A DNA stretch of 36,363 nt from Planctomycetaceae bacterium (lineage in GTDB: Bacteria; Planctomycetota; Planctomycetia; Planctomycetales; Planctomycetaceae): NCBI GenBank assembly GCA_020426395.1, contig JAGQQC010000002.1, positions 1-36,363 on the forward strand, in the 5' to 3' direction. A model generated the notes under the pieces. It ran no database searches and was not told the origin of the DNA. It worked only from the letters and a program-made list of their open reading frames with translations. Positions 7,716-16,423 of the stretch are shown piece by piece (position 1 is the first letter of the stretch; each line of letters opens with the position of its first letter). The position numbers and the translations under genes were made by a program.

Positions 7716-8888
7716 ATGCGGACCGTTCAGAGCCCACCGAATGCCTGTTTCTCGGGGATGTCCCCCTTTCTCAGATTATCCGTAACAAGCCTGTTTCTAT
7801 CCACGGCTCTCTTCTGTTTGATCTTCACCAGTGGCTCCACTGTATCGGCTGCGGAAGGGAGCGACAATCCGTCGGATCGGTTGACTCCTGCACAATGGCA
7901 GAAGATTGATACCGCGGTTGATCGCGGACTCAAATACATCGCCGCGAACCAACAGGCCGATGGTTCGTTTATGGCCCCCCGTTCCGGTCAACCCGGAATC
8001 ACGTCGATTGCCATCATGGCTTTTCTCTCCCGGGGTTACACACCGCAACATGGACCGTATGGTAAGCAACTCGACAAGGCGATCAGCTTTGTCCTCGCCA
8101 GCCAACAAAGTTCGGGCATCATTTCGACAGGAGGCTCTCGACCGAATTATCATCATGCGATATCCAGTTTAATGCTCGGGGAAGCTTACGGTCAAACCAG
8201 TGGACCCATGTCGGATCGGATCAAAACGGCGATTGAAAAAGCGCTCGCCTATTCACGCATGCGGCAAACACTTCCCAAACGAAACGCGCAGGACAAAGGA
8301 GGCTGGCGATATCATCGTCCGTATGGACCAAACGATTCCGACCTGACCGCCTCTGCCTGGAACCTGATGTTCTATCGCTCGGCCAAGAATGCCGGGTTCG
8401 ATGTTCCCCAGGAATATGTTGAAGATGCAATGGGATACATTAAACGCTCCTTCGATCCAGAAATCGGAGGATTCGTCTACACCCTCAACAAAAGCTGGAC
8501 GGAAGAGTATTACGCCAGCGGGGCCACCGTGGCCGGCGGGATTGTCTCGCTCGCGATGGCGGGAGAACACAACACGCCGATGGCTCGCGAAGCAGGGGCC
8601 TGGATCTTGAAACACCCCTTTACCAGTTATAACCGTCGCCAGCATCCAGATGACCGTTACCACTACAGCGCTTATTACTGTAGTCAGGCAATGTTTCTCC
8701 TGGGAGGTGATTACTGGGACAATTTTTTTCCGGAATACCTGGAAGTCATCACCTCACACCAACGGTCTACCGGTGCCTGGGACCGGGAGGCCCGGCATGA
8801 ATCGAATATGGGCGATGTTTATACAACATCACTCATGGTTTTATCGCTGACTCCTCCCTACCAGATGCTTCCGATCTACCAGCGATAG
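7716..8888 (+). CDS. Exported prenyltransferase/squalene-oxidase-repeat protein
   Basis: From ATG 7716 the protein has 390 residues (410 if GTG 7656 is used; ATG 7758 is a third possible start). A hydrophobic stretch followed by STVSA-AEG forms a signal peptide, so the protein is exported. The mature part consists of alpha/alpha-toroid repeats of the squalene-cyclase/prenyltransferase type, for example QQADGSFMAPRSGQPGITSI, GGWRYHRPYG and GVVGGIV-like segments. I do not see the DxDD acid motif of squalene-hopene cyclases (the nearest is NDSDLT), so cyclase activity is doubtful. A binding or scaffold role is more likely. It ends 44 bp before the MoxR gene and reads in the same direction, so it probably belongs to that cluster. 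Similar proteins often stand beside MoxR/VWA genes in planctomycetes, as far as I recall. Confidence 0.82.
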   Translation: MRTVQSPPNACFSGMSPFLRLSVTSLFLSTALFCLIFTSGSTVSAAEGSDNPSDRLTPAQWQKIDTAVDRGLKYIAANQQADGSFMAPRSGQPGITSIAIMAFLSRGYTPQHGPYGKQLDKAISFVLASQQSSGIISTGGSRPNYHHAISSLMLGEAYGQTSGPMSDRIKTAIEKALAYSRMRQTLPKRNAQDKGGWRYHRPYGPNDSDLTASAWNLMFYRSAKNAGFDVPQEYVEDAMGYIKRSFDPEIGGFVYTLNKSWTEEYYASGATVAGGIVSLAMAGEHNTPMAREAGAWILKHPFTSYNRRQHPDDRYHYSAYYCSQAMFLLGGDYWDNFFPEYLEVITSHQRSTGAWDREARHESNMGDVYTTSLMVLSLTPPYQMLPIYQR

Positions 8889-8932
8889 CTTTTCTCTTTA
8901 CAAACATTAACCTCAAATTTGATGAGTCACCT

Positions 8933-9985
8933 ATGAGTTCTGAACCTGAAGTTTCTCCTGAAGAACTGGCTGCCGTTACTAAGCTGCATGACCAATACCA
9001 ACAATTGATTCAACAAATGCAGGGAGTCATCGTCGGCTTGGACGACGTCATGGAGCAAATGCTGATCGCCGTCCTCTGCCGCAGTCACTGCATTCTTCAG
9101 GGGATGCCGGGACTGGCCAAGACACTATTGATCTCCACACTGTCGCAATTGCTCCACCTGGATTTCAAACGGATTCAGTTTACCCCTGACTTGATGCCGG
9201 CGGACATCACCGGAACGGACGTGCTTGAAGAAGATCGCACAACGGGCAAACGAGCATTCCGATTTGTCAAAGGGCCACTCTTCGGCAACATCATCCTCGC
9301 CGATGAAATCAACCGGACTCCTCCGAAAACACAAAGCGCCTTGCTCGAAGCAATGCAGGAACGGCAACTGACCGTCGGAGACGAAACGTATCCACTGCCC
9401 GATCCTTTTTTTGTCCTCGCGACTCAGAACCCGATTGAACAGGAAGGAACCTATGCTCTTCCCGAAGCGCAACTTGACCGGTTTATGTTCAAGCTGCATT
9501 TGGGCTATCCCGATTTTCAGAGTGAAATCGAAATCTGTCGCCGGGCCACCACGGATTACCTGTTCGATCTGAAACCCGTCATCACAGGAGACGACATCCT
9601 GCAAATGCAGAAAGTCGTGCGTAGGGTGCCAGTGGCAGACCATGTGTATGAATTCGCCGTCCAACTGGCACGCATGACACGTCCCGAGGAAGGCCAACTT
9701 CCAGACGGCATGGCCGAAATGGTGCAATGGGGAGCGGGACCTCGTGCAAGTATCTACCTGTTAATGGCCGCGAAAGCACGCGCGATTTTGCATAAACGAT
9801 ATCATGCGACAACCGCCGACCTGGAAGCCGTCGCGCTCCCCGTTTTACGGCACCGCATTATCCCCACATTCAATGCCGAAGCAGCAGGCATCAGCACTGA
9901 CCAAATCATTGAGGCGATCATCGCCAACCTCAAACAAAAAGGCCGTACTGTTGCAAACGGGAGGCGTGCCGCACAGCGTGTTTGA
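8933..9985 (+). CDS. MoxR family AAA+ ATPase
   Basis: A 350-residue MoxR-type AAA+ protein of normal family length. Walker A is GMPGLAKT (residues 57-64), Walker B is ILADE (121-125), sensor 1 is the Asn in ATQNP (166), and the arginine-finger region is LDRF (181-184). MoxR ATPases act as chaperones that insert metals or cofactors, or remodel complexes, together with VWA partner proteins. The next gene encodes such a partner (DUF58), which is the classic pairing. No clear Shine-Dalgarno sequence precedes ATG 8933. The protein should be cytoplasmic or bound to the inner face of the membrane through its partners. Confidence 0.95.
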   Translation: MSSEPEVSPEELAAVTKLHDQYQQLIQQMQGVIVGLDDVMEQMLIAVLCRSHCILQGMPGLAKTLLISTLSQLLHLDFKRIQFTPDLMPADITGTDVLEEDRTTGKRAFRFVKGPLFGNIILADEINRTPPKTQSALLEAMQERQLTVGDETYPLPDPFFVLATQNPIEQEGTYALPEAQLDRFMFKLHLGYPDFQSEIEICRRATTDYLFDLKPVITGDDILQMQKVVRRVPVADHVYEFAVQLARMTRPEEGQLPDGMAEMVQWGAGPRASIYLLMAAKARAILHKRYHATTADLEAVALPVLRHRIIPTFNAEAAGISTDQIIEAIIANLKQKGRTVANGRRAAQRV

Positions 9986-10275
9986 TGAATGAAGAATTCC
10001 GGGTGACAGACATTTGTCGTTTCATGTTTAACACCAAGACACGAAGGCACCAAGGATTGAGCCTTTGATGTTAACTCCCCGAAGCATTCATAAAATCAAA
10101 CTGATTTATGGATTTAATTTTTAATATTTAAGAAGGAAAAAGCCAAATTGCCATTTGCAGTTGGTGTGATGAAAACTCATTAAAGCAATTCACCAGTCCT
10201 TGGTGTTTCAAATAAAACAGCCTTCTTCCTGACGATAAAGAATTCTCTCTTAACAACCTCACTGAATCGACTTCC
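9986..10275. other. 290-bp gap inside the MoxR cluster with repeat remnant
   Basis: No gene is visible. A fragment of the CACGAA/CACCAAG-type repeat lies at 10030-10055, and a short inverted match (AAACACCAAGG complement) lies at 10198-10208. An AT-rich stretch around 10095-10135 could hold a promoter for the DUF58 gene, but I cannot pick convincing boxes. The gap is unusually long for an otherwise compact cluster, and may mark a repeat insertion. Confidence 0.45.
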
Positions 10276-11247
10276 ATGAAATTCTCCATCCTCAAAAAAG
10301 CGACGTGGATTAATCGATCCACCGCTCAAACGAAGCAACCGCCCCGGCAGAAAGACCACGGGTTGCTCGATCCGGAGGTGCTGCGGCAGATTGGGCATCT
10401 GGAGTTGTTGACGCAGAGGGTGGTAGATGGATTTCTAACAGGCAAACATCGTTCGACTCACAAAGGAGGCTGCTTCGAGTTCGCGCAGCACCGACCTTAT
10501 ACCGCGGGAGATGAAATCCGGTTGATTGACTGGCACGTCTTCGCAAAATCGGACCGGTATTACATCAAACAGTTCGAAGAAGAAACCAACCTGCAAGCGA
10601 TGATGGTCGTCGACGCGAGCGGCTCGATGAATTACCGCGGCTCGACGATCAGCAAATTCGACTACGCCCGTCTGGCGGCCGCCTGTCTTTCCCGGCTCGT
10701 GCTGCGACAACGAGACTCCGTCGGATTATCGCTGATTGATCAGTCCATCCGCAAATATATTCCTCCCCGTTCGAGTGCAACTCATCTGCGATCGTTGCTA
10801 CACACCCTGTTAAACGAACAAACCAGCGGAATGACTTCCCTTTCCGGAGCGCTCCATGAATTGGGTAAACGGATGAAACGGAAAGGCATGATCCTACTAT
10901 TCTCCGATTGTTTTGAAGAACTCGAACCTCTCATGCAGGCGCTCCATCATTTGCGGTTACGAGGACACGAAATTCTGATTTTTCAAACGGTTGCCCCGGA
11001 GGAACTCTCGTTTCGCTTCGACAAGATGTCCAAGTTTGAATGTCTGGAAGAAGAGAATTTGATTCTTGATGTCGACCCACAGGCCGTTCGCAAAGGATAT
11101 CTGAAACGGCTTAATGAATTCCAGGAACAACTTCAGCAGCGATGTGTCGAACTGGGTTGTGAGTATTTTCAACTGAATACGGGTGACGAATTGGGCACGG
11201 TCCTTTCACAATATCTCTCTCGTCGTAATGCCGGTATCAAAGCTTAG
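10276..11247 (+). CDS. DUF58 domain / VWA-like protein, MoxR partner
   Basis: A 323-residue soluble protein with the DUF58 signature RPYTAGDEIRLIDWHVFAKS (73-92), followed by a VWA-like core. The metal-ion-dependent adhesion site reads DASGS (D113, S115, S117), and a later strand reads ILLFSDCFE. DUF58 proteins are the usual direct partners of MoxR ATPases. There is no transmembrane segment, so it should be cytoplasmic. No Shine-Dalgarno sequence precedes ATG 10276; the 25-30 residues before the conserved LLDPEVLRQI part are variable, so a later start is possible but none looks better. The stop codon overlaps the TAGGAG ribosome binding site of the next gene, which indicates tight translational linkage. 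Confidence 0.92.
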   Translation: MKFSILKKATWINRSTAQTKQPPRQKDHGLLDPEVLRQIGHLELLTQRVVDGFLTGKHRSTHKGGCFEFAQHRPYTAGDEIRLIDWHVFAKSDRYYIKQFEEETNLQAMMVVDASGSMNYRGSTISKFDYARLAAACLSRLVLRQRDSVGLSLIDQSIRKYIPPRSSATHLRSLLHTLLNEQTSGMTSLSGALHELGKRMKRKGMILLFSDCFEELEPLMQALHHLRLRGHEILIFQTVAPEELSFRFDKMSKFECLEEENLILDVDPQAVRKGYLKRLNEFQEQLQQRCVELGCEYFQLNTGDELGTVLSQYLSRRNAGIKA

Positions 11248-11256
11248 GAGTCACGT

Positions 11257-13485
11257 GTGAGTTTTCTCGGTTCCCTTTTTCTCTGGGCATTACCCCTTGT
11301 TGCCGTGCCGGTGATTCTACACCTGCTGCGCCGACGTCAACGGGAAATCGTCCCTTGGGGAGCGATGCAGTTTCTGGCACCGGAAATCATCCACCAGCGG
11401 AAGATGAAACGGATCGACGAGCTATTACTGATGATTCTGCGAACGTTGGCCATCGCCGGGATCATTCTTGCCATGGCTCAACCCATGATCTCCGGCAGTC
11501 TGTTCGGCTTCGGTTCCGTGCAGGAAGAAGTTGTGTTAGTAATCGATGTTTCACTCTCGACAGATCTGGCAACGAAAGAACAGTCATTGTTTGACGAGTT
11601 GCGCGAAGCCGTTCGAGAAGAATTAGAAGAACTGGAAAACGGCACGCAAGTACGGCTGTTACTGGCGGGGGAACGTCCTGAGTGGATGTACCCAACCGCA
11701 CTGGAACTTTCGGCCGATTCTCGGGCACGGATCAATGAGGATCTCAACCAACTGGAGCCAACACTCGCGAGTGCGCAACTCGGCTCGGCACTTCTACTCG
11801 CATTAGAATCGAAGCCCGATCAAAACATTTATTTGCGACGGATCGAGCTGTTTACCGATGGCTTTGCAGAAGGCTGGGAAGCGGACTCAAGTTCACTCTG
11901 GCAGAAGATCCGCAAACAACAGGAACAAGCTTCAGTTCCGACCTCGATAAAAGTGTGGACACCCAACAAACAAACCGAAGTAGCACACACGAATATCTCG
12001 ATCGAAGAGATCCGCAGCCTGCGGACGCATGTTGCGCTAGATGAACTCATTACCTTTACCGCAGTCGTGCGGAACCGGGGAAACCAGCCTGTCCAAAACA
12101 TATCACTAGACTGGTCAGCAAACGGAACAGACATTGGTAGTTCAAGTATCTCAAATATTGAACCGGGTGAAACCGCGGAAGTTGATTTTGATTACGCCAC
12201 CACCGAACAGGGAATCGTGCGTATTGAATGCAAAACTCCTTTGAATGATGAATTGCGTCTCGACAATCGGAGTGAACGATTGCTTTCCGTCGTCGAACGG
12301 ATTCCCCTGCTCATCGTCAGTCGTGTCGAGAACCTGCATCCACCTAAAGGGGATGTCCGACTCGTTCTTTCAGCCCTGGGGCAATCACAACTCGCCCGCG
12401 AGATCAATCACTGGAAGTCAGTCTTTGTTCCGAAGGTCATTAGCTGGGAAGAACTCGAAGGAGAAAACCTGGACACCTTCGACTGTCTCTTATTAACCGA
12501 AGTCCCGAATGTCTCCGAATCGGCCATTCAAAACCTGACTCGCTTTGTGCGTAACGGAGGAGGGTTGTGGATCATCCCCGGACCGGGAACGAATTTTGAC
12601 AGTTTCAACGCATCGTTTCATCGGGGAGGAGCAGGGCTCGCACCGCTCCCCTTGTCAGGCCTTCGGAGTGAAAGTCCGACCGAACAACCGTATGACGTAC
12701 TCATTCCTCCCGAGCGATCTCACCCCGCGCTGAATATCATTGGCGATCTGGAACGGCTTGATATTCATGAAGTTCGATTGACGGAATACATTCGCCAATC
12801 AGCGCCGGACAATTTTCCGGGTAATCGTATCTGGCTGCAAACCGCCTCCGGTGATCCGCTCGTTGTCGAAAATTACCTCGGGCGTGGTCGAGTGATCGTG
12901 CAATCAATTCCGCTCAATCTCGATTGGTCGAACTTGCCGATTTGTCGCTTGTATGTAGCCATGGTACAGGAATGGCTACTTTACCTCGCACAGCCATCGG
13001 CCTCCCAACTCAATCTGGAACCGGGAGAAACCTTCCGTTTCAGCACAACCGCTGCACTTAATCTCAATCAACTGGAAGTCGAAACACCATTGCACCAAAT
13101 GAAGCGCCCAGCGCTTTTGAACCAGGAAGGGGAAAGTCGGCTCTTCTTTGCCGAGACGAACTGGCCCGGTGCTTACCAACTCAACTCAATCAAAGAGGAT
13201 GGGCAACCCGAGTTATTAGCCCCTTTTTATGTGGCCCGAAACCGGGAGGAATCCAATCTGACTCCGCTGAATGAACCAGCACGTCAACATCTTGCCGAGT
13301 TAGGAGGACTTCAATTCGGCGAACAATCCACCACCGACCTCACCCGATACGAACAGGCCGAACCTCCCCAAACTCCCTTCTGGACTCAACTGTTGATGCT
13401 CGCCCTGATTTGTTTCGCTGCTGAAATGATATTAACCCTGTTCATCGCCCGCCGCCGATATGCCGGCAGCCTGGGCCCCGAGTGA
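11257..13485 (+). CDS. BatA-like membrane protein with VWA and amidotransferase-like domains
   Basis: A 742-residue protein starting at GTG 11257, with TAGGAG six nt upstream. The first 80 residues match the N-terminal BatA domain: a TM segment at about 2-24, LHLLRRRQREIVPWGAMQFL, and a second TM at about 55-78. A VWA domain follows with DVSLS (D97, S99, S101) and a later FTDGF strand. Then come a beta-rich CARDB/Ig-like part (ITFTAVVRNRGNQPVQNISL) and a segment resembling the class I glutamine amidotransferase fold (residues about 406-452, FDCLLLTEVP...VRNGGGLWIIPG) without an evident catalytic Cys. The last TM is at about 707-728. The large loop is predicted to face the periplasm. It is the likely membrane partner of MoxR/DUF58, and is shorter than but similar in layout to the next gene product. 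Confidence 0.88.
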   Translation: MSFLGSLFLWALPLVAVPVILHLLRRRQREIVPWGAMQFLAPEIIHQRKMKRIDELLLMILRTLAIAGIILAMAQPMISGSLFGFGSVQEEVVLVIDVSLSTDLATKEQSLFDELREAVREELEELENGTQVRLLLAGERPEWMYPTALELSADSRARINEDLNQLEPTLASAQLGSALLLALESKPDQNIYLRRIELFTDGFAEGWEADSSSLWQKIRKQQEQASVPTSIKVWTPNKQTEVAHTNISIEEIRSLRTHVALDELITFTAVVRNRGNQPVQNISLDWSANGTDIGSSSISNIEPGETAEVDFDYATTEQGIVRIECKTPLNDELRLDNRSERLLSVVERIPLLIVSRVENLHPPKGDVRLVLSALGQSQLAREINHWKSVFVPKVISWEELEGENLDTFDCLLLTEVPNVSESAIQNLTRFVRNGGGLWIIPGPGTNFDSFNASFHRGGAGLAPLPLSGLRSESPTEQPYDVLIPPERSHPALNIIGDLERLDIHEVRLTEYIRQSAPDNFPGNRIWLQTASGDPLVVENYLGRGRVIVQSIPLNLDWSNLPICRLYVAMVQEWLLYLAQPSASQLNLEPGETFRFSTTAALNLNQLEVETPLHQMKRPALLNQEGESRLFFAETNWPGAYQLNSIKEDGQPELLAPFYVARNREESNLTPLNEPARQHLAELGGLQFGEQSTTDLTRYEQAEPPQTPFWTQLLMLALICFAAEMILTLFIARRRYAGSLGPE

Positions 13486-13491
13486 TTCCTT

Positions 13492-13510
13492 ATCGTGTAT
13501 TTCGTAGTCC
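13492..13510. repeat. Short remnant of the CACGAA-type repeat
   Basis: The segment CGTGTATTTCGTAGT (13494-13508) matches 14 of 15 bases of the right arm of the inverted repeat near 4100. It sits in the 49-bp gap between the two VWA membrane-protein genes. It is short, so chance cannot be excluded. Confidence 0.35.
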
Positions 13511-13534
13511 ATAAGATTTTTTACAAGAAAACCC

Positions 13535-16354
13535 ATGCCCGCCGATCAAGTACAAGTCATTCAGGAAGCCGCCTTTGAGGGGCCATTTTCGCCGACGCAG
13601 ATTTTGGTGATCGGAATGGTGATTATTGCTCTCTTTTCGGTGACCTTATATACGGAGTATCGTCGGTCCGGAAAAAAAGTTGTCTGGCTCTTTTGGGGAT
13701 TCCGATTTCTGGCGCTGGCGGCATTGCTCTGGATGCTGCTCGGCCCCACGTTGCGCACGACGATCCGACAGGAAACTCCTAAAACGATCGCCGTCGTCAC
13801 CGATATTAGCCAGAGCATGGAAACCATCGACCCCCACAATCCGACTCAAGATGATCGCTGGGAACTGGCCGCGCAAATGGGGACCGACATGGATATGGTC
13901 ACCCTCCTGGACCGACTGCAACTTGACCTGCAAACATTGGAAGCTGAATTTTCTCGCACAATTCAATCGATGCAACAGGCTGATTCAGCAGAACAGGTCC
14001 TGGAACGACTCAGTCGTCTACCGGCGATTATCAACCGAGCGCAAACACAACTGCAGCAAATACAAACCGCAGAAAACCTCTCCAACGGGGCCGATCTGAC
14101 AGATCTGGACCGTCTGTTGGAAAACCAGATGTTGCCGCATGTGGAGGAAATGCAGGAACAGTATCAGAACTCCGAGGCCGTCGTCGATTATGCGCAAATC
14201 AGCCTCTTTGCTGATCTGCAACCGGAGCTGGAAAAGGAGCTTCGTGTTGTTCGACAACTGGCACAGGACATCATTCCTCCTACGCAAGAGGCTTTCTCCA
14301 GTAACACTTCAGGCAAACGTTCTCGACTGGACAAAATTGGCGCAGCCCTGGAGAGCGCCGAAGGGAACTGGCTTCAGGACATTTCAAAAACGGTGCAGAT
14401 CAAACGATATGTTTTCGACTCGAATCCGCTCGCACTCGCGGAAGCTGATTGGAAAAATCATCTGAACCAGGAGCCAGAAACAACTTCTTCTCTTCTCCAG
14501 ACCGAGCAGGATGCCCCCACACCAAAAGCGACGAATATCTCCGCAATGCTGGATCTATTGAACCGGGAAGCGGGGCAGCAATCACTGGCCGCAGTGATCA
14601 TGCTTACGGACGGCAAACAGACGATCGCCAGCGATCGCCAACCGGAGCGGGTTGCCAATGGACTCGGCCAACTTCCAATTTATCCGGTTCCAATCGGGAA
14701 CGTCCGCAAAATTCGCGATGTGATCCTACATAATCCAGAAGTTCCCGCAGCCGTGATGAAGGAAGACGAAATCAACTTCGACGTGATGATCGACACCATC
14801 GATTGTGAGGCCGAATTACTGCTGGTTCGTCTGAAAAAAGGAGATGAAGTCATCGACAGCCAGACGGTAGATATTCTCTCTGAGCGTTCACATCATCGGC
14901 TCTCGTTCGTGGCCCCGAAACAGGACATCGGGCGTCATGAATTCACCCTCTCTGTCGATCCCTTGGAAAACGAGGCTCGCGAAGACAATAACCAGATTTC
15001 ACTTTCGGTGGATGTCGTTGATGATGAGTTGCATATTCTGCTAGCCGATCAGAACTGGCGATGGGAATATCGCTATCTGGTTAATCTGTTTGGCCGTGAT
15101 GAAAAAGTGACTTTCGATCAACTTGTTTTTGACCCCAAAGTGACCGCCACGGGATTCCCTTCGCTCACCAACAATCTTCCCCAGACAGTCGAAGAATGGG
15201 CCCGCTATCGGGTCGTAATCCTGGGCGACCTTGAACCGACGAAATTTTCCCTGCAATCTCAAGAGGCTCTTTACGAATACGTGACGCGACGAGGTGGAAA
15301 CTTGATCCTGATTGCTGGAACAGAATCGATGCCACAGCGGTATGTCAACGGGCCTATCGGAGAGATTCTGCCGGTGGAAACATCTCCCTTCCCTGTCAAA
15401 AACAATCAGGGGTATGCCCTGCGATTGACCCCCGCCGGGCAAAACATGAACGCTCTGCAACTGACGGGCAACAGCGGAAAAAGTAACGAACAACTATGGG
15501 ACGAGACGAGCCGGGCGATGCCGATCTTTTATCTCTCTCCCTTCTCCTTACCGAAACCGACCAGTCACAATTTGATCTCGACGGTCAGCCTGGCTGGCTC
15601 TTCCATGTTGACCAAGGCTTCTGAGGCGCCCTCGTTTCTGTGTTGGCATCTGGTAGGGAAAGGGTCGGTCACCTACATTTCATCTCCTTCCACTTATCAT
15701 CTCCGGGCCCGCAAAGGGGATCTATACCATCACCGGTTCTGGGGACAGTTGCTACGAAACGTGGTCGCACGTGATATTTCCAGCGGTTCTCAATTCGTAA
15801 AAATTCGCACGGATAAAGAAAACTATCAGAGTGGGGAGACTGTTGAAGTCGAGGTCACCTTAAGTGATGCTCAAAACCGGCCAGTCACCGACGGTGAGCT
15901 GACTGCAATCGTCCAGCAAGAAAATCAGACAACGTCGCAGGTCATCCTGAGAGCGGATCCTCAACAGCCTGGGCGGTACCGGGGAGAATTCGCCCCATTG
16001 CCTCCCGGGAATTATGAAGTCCATGTAGAAGGAAACCGGGCACAGGAACTCCTCGACGCAGAGGGATTTACAGGCACGCTTTCTGTACCAATTCGAGTTG
16101 AGGCGCCCCTTTCCGGGGAACTTGTTGATACTCGCTGCGATCTAACGACTTTAGAGCAAATCGCAGAACTGACCGGCGGTGTTGTGATTCCGCCCACTTC
16201 GATGAGCGAGATCCCCCATCTGACCAATCTTGATCCCCTCGTTACGGAAGAAGTCCAGCGACAGGCAACCTGGCCAAGTTGGTATATTCTGGGATTGATT
16301 TGCGGTTGCCTGATTGTCGAATGGGGTATTCGAAAACGGGTCGGATTAGCCTGA
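13535..16354 (+). CDS. Large VWA / amidotransferase-like membrane protein
   Basis: A 939-residue protein with two N-terminal TM segments (about 22-40 and 51-70) and then the first VWA strand with DISQS (D90, S92, S94). Unusually, about 245 mostly helical, Gln/Glu-rich residues separate this from the next VWA strand, AAVIMLTDGKQT (about 351). A beta-sandwich region and a glutamine-amidotransferase-like segment follow (about 555-610, VVILGDLEP...VTRRGGNLILIAGT). The C-terminal TM is at about 913-930. No amidotransferase catalytic triad is evident, so this is probably a non-catalytic fold. It resembles the preceding 742-residue protein in layout and probably works with it in the MoxR machine. 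The start is ATG 13535, 49 bp after the previous stop, with no clear Shine-Dalgarno sequence. Confidence 0.85.
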   Translation: MPADQVQVIQEAAFEGPFSPTQILVIGMVIIALFSVTLYTEYRRSGKKVVWLFWGFRFLALAALLWMLLGPTLRTTIRQETPKTIAVVTDISQSMETIDPHNPTQDDRWELAAQMGTDMDMVTLLDRLQLDLQTLEAEFSRTIQSMQQADSAEQVLERLSRLPAIINRAQTQLQQIQTAENLSNGADLTDLDRLLENQMLPHVEEMQEQYQNSEAVVDYAQISLFADLQPELEKELRVVRQLAQDIIPPTQEAFSSNTSGKRSRLDKIGAALESAEGNWLQDISKTVQIKRYVFDSNPLALAEADWKNHLNQEPETTSSLLQTEQDAPTPKATNISAMLDLLNREAGQQSLAAVIMLTDGKQTIASDRQPERVANGLGQLPIYPVPIGNVRKIRDVILHNPEVPAAVMKEDEINFDVMIDTIDCEAELLLVRLKKGDEVIDSQTVDILSERSHHRLSFVAPKQDIGRHEFTLSVDPLENEAREDNNQISLSVDVVDDELHILLADQNWRWEYRYLVNLFGRDEKVTFDQLVFDPKVTATGFPSLTNNLPQTVEEWARYRVVILGDLEPTKFSLQSQEALYEYVTRRGGNLILIAGTESMPQRYVNGPIGEILPVETSPFPVKNNQGYALRLTPAGQNMNALQLTGNSGKSNEQLWDETSRAMPIFYLSPFSLPKPTSHNLISTVSLAGSSMLTKASEAPSFLCWHLVGKGSVTYISSPSTYHLRARKGDLYHHRFWGQLLRNVVARDISSGSQFVKIRTDKENYQSGETVEVEVTLSDAQNRPVTDGELTAIVQQENQTTSQVILRADPQQPGRYRGEFAPLPPGNYEVHVEGNRAQELLDAEGFTGTLSVPIRVEAPLSGELVDTRCDLTTLEQIAELTGGVVIPPTSMSEIPHLTNLDPLVTEEVQRQATWPSWYILGLICGCLIVEWGIRKRVGLA

Positions 16355-16423
16355 CGAAACTTTTCACAAAACATTCCAGCGAACATAATTTTGTAGAGAG
16401 AGCCTCTCAACTTAAGGACCAGA

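Noticed and set aside
7716-8888. Squalene-hopene cyclase
   Set aside because: Toroid repeats are present, but the DxDD acid motif is missing, the protein is about half the usual cyclase length, and it is exported.
11257-16354. Active glutamine amidotransferases
   Set aside because: The fold-like segments lack a recognisable catalytic Cys and His/Glu pair, so only the fold is claimed.
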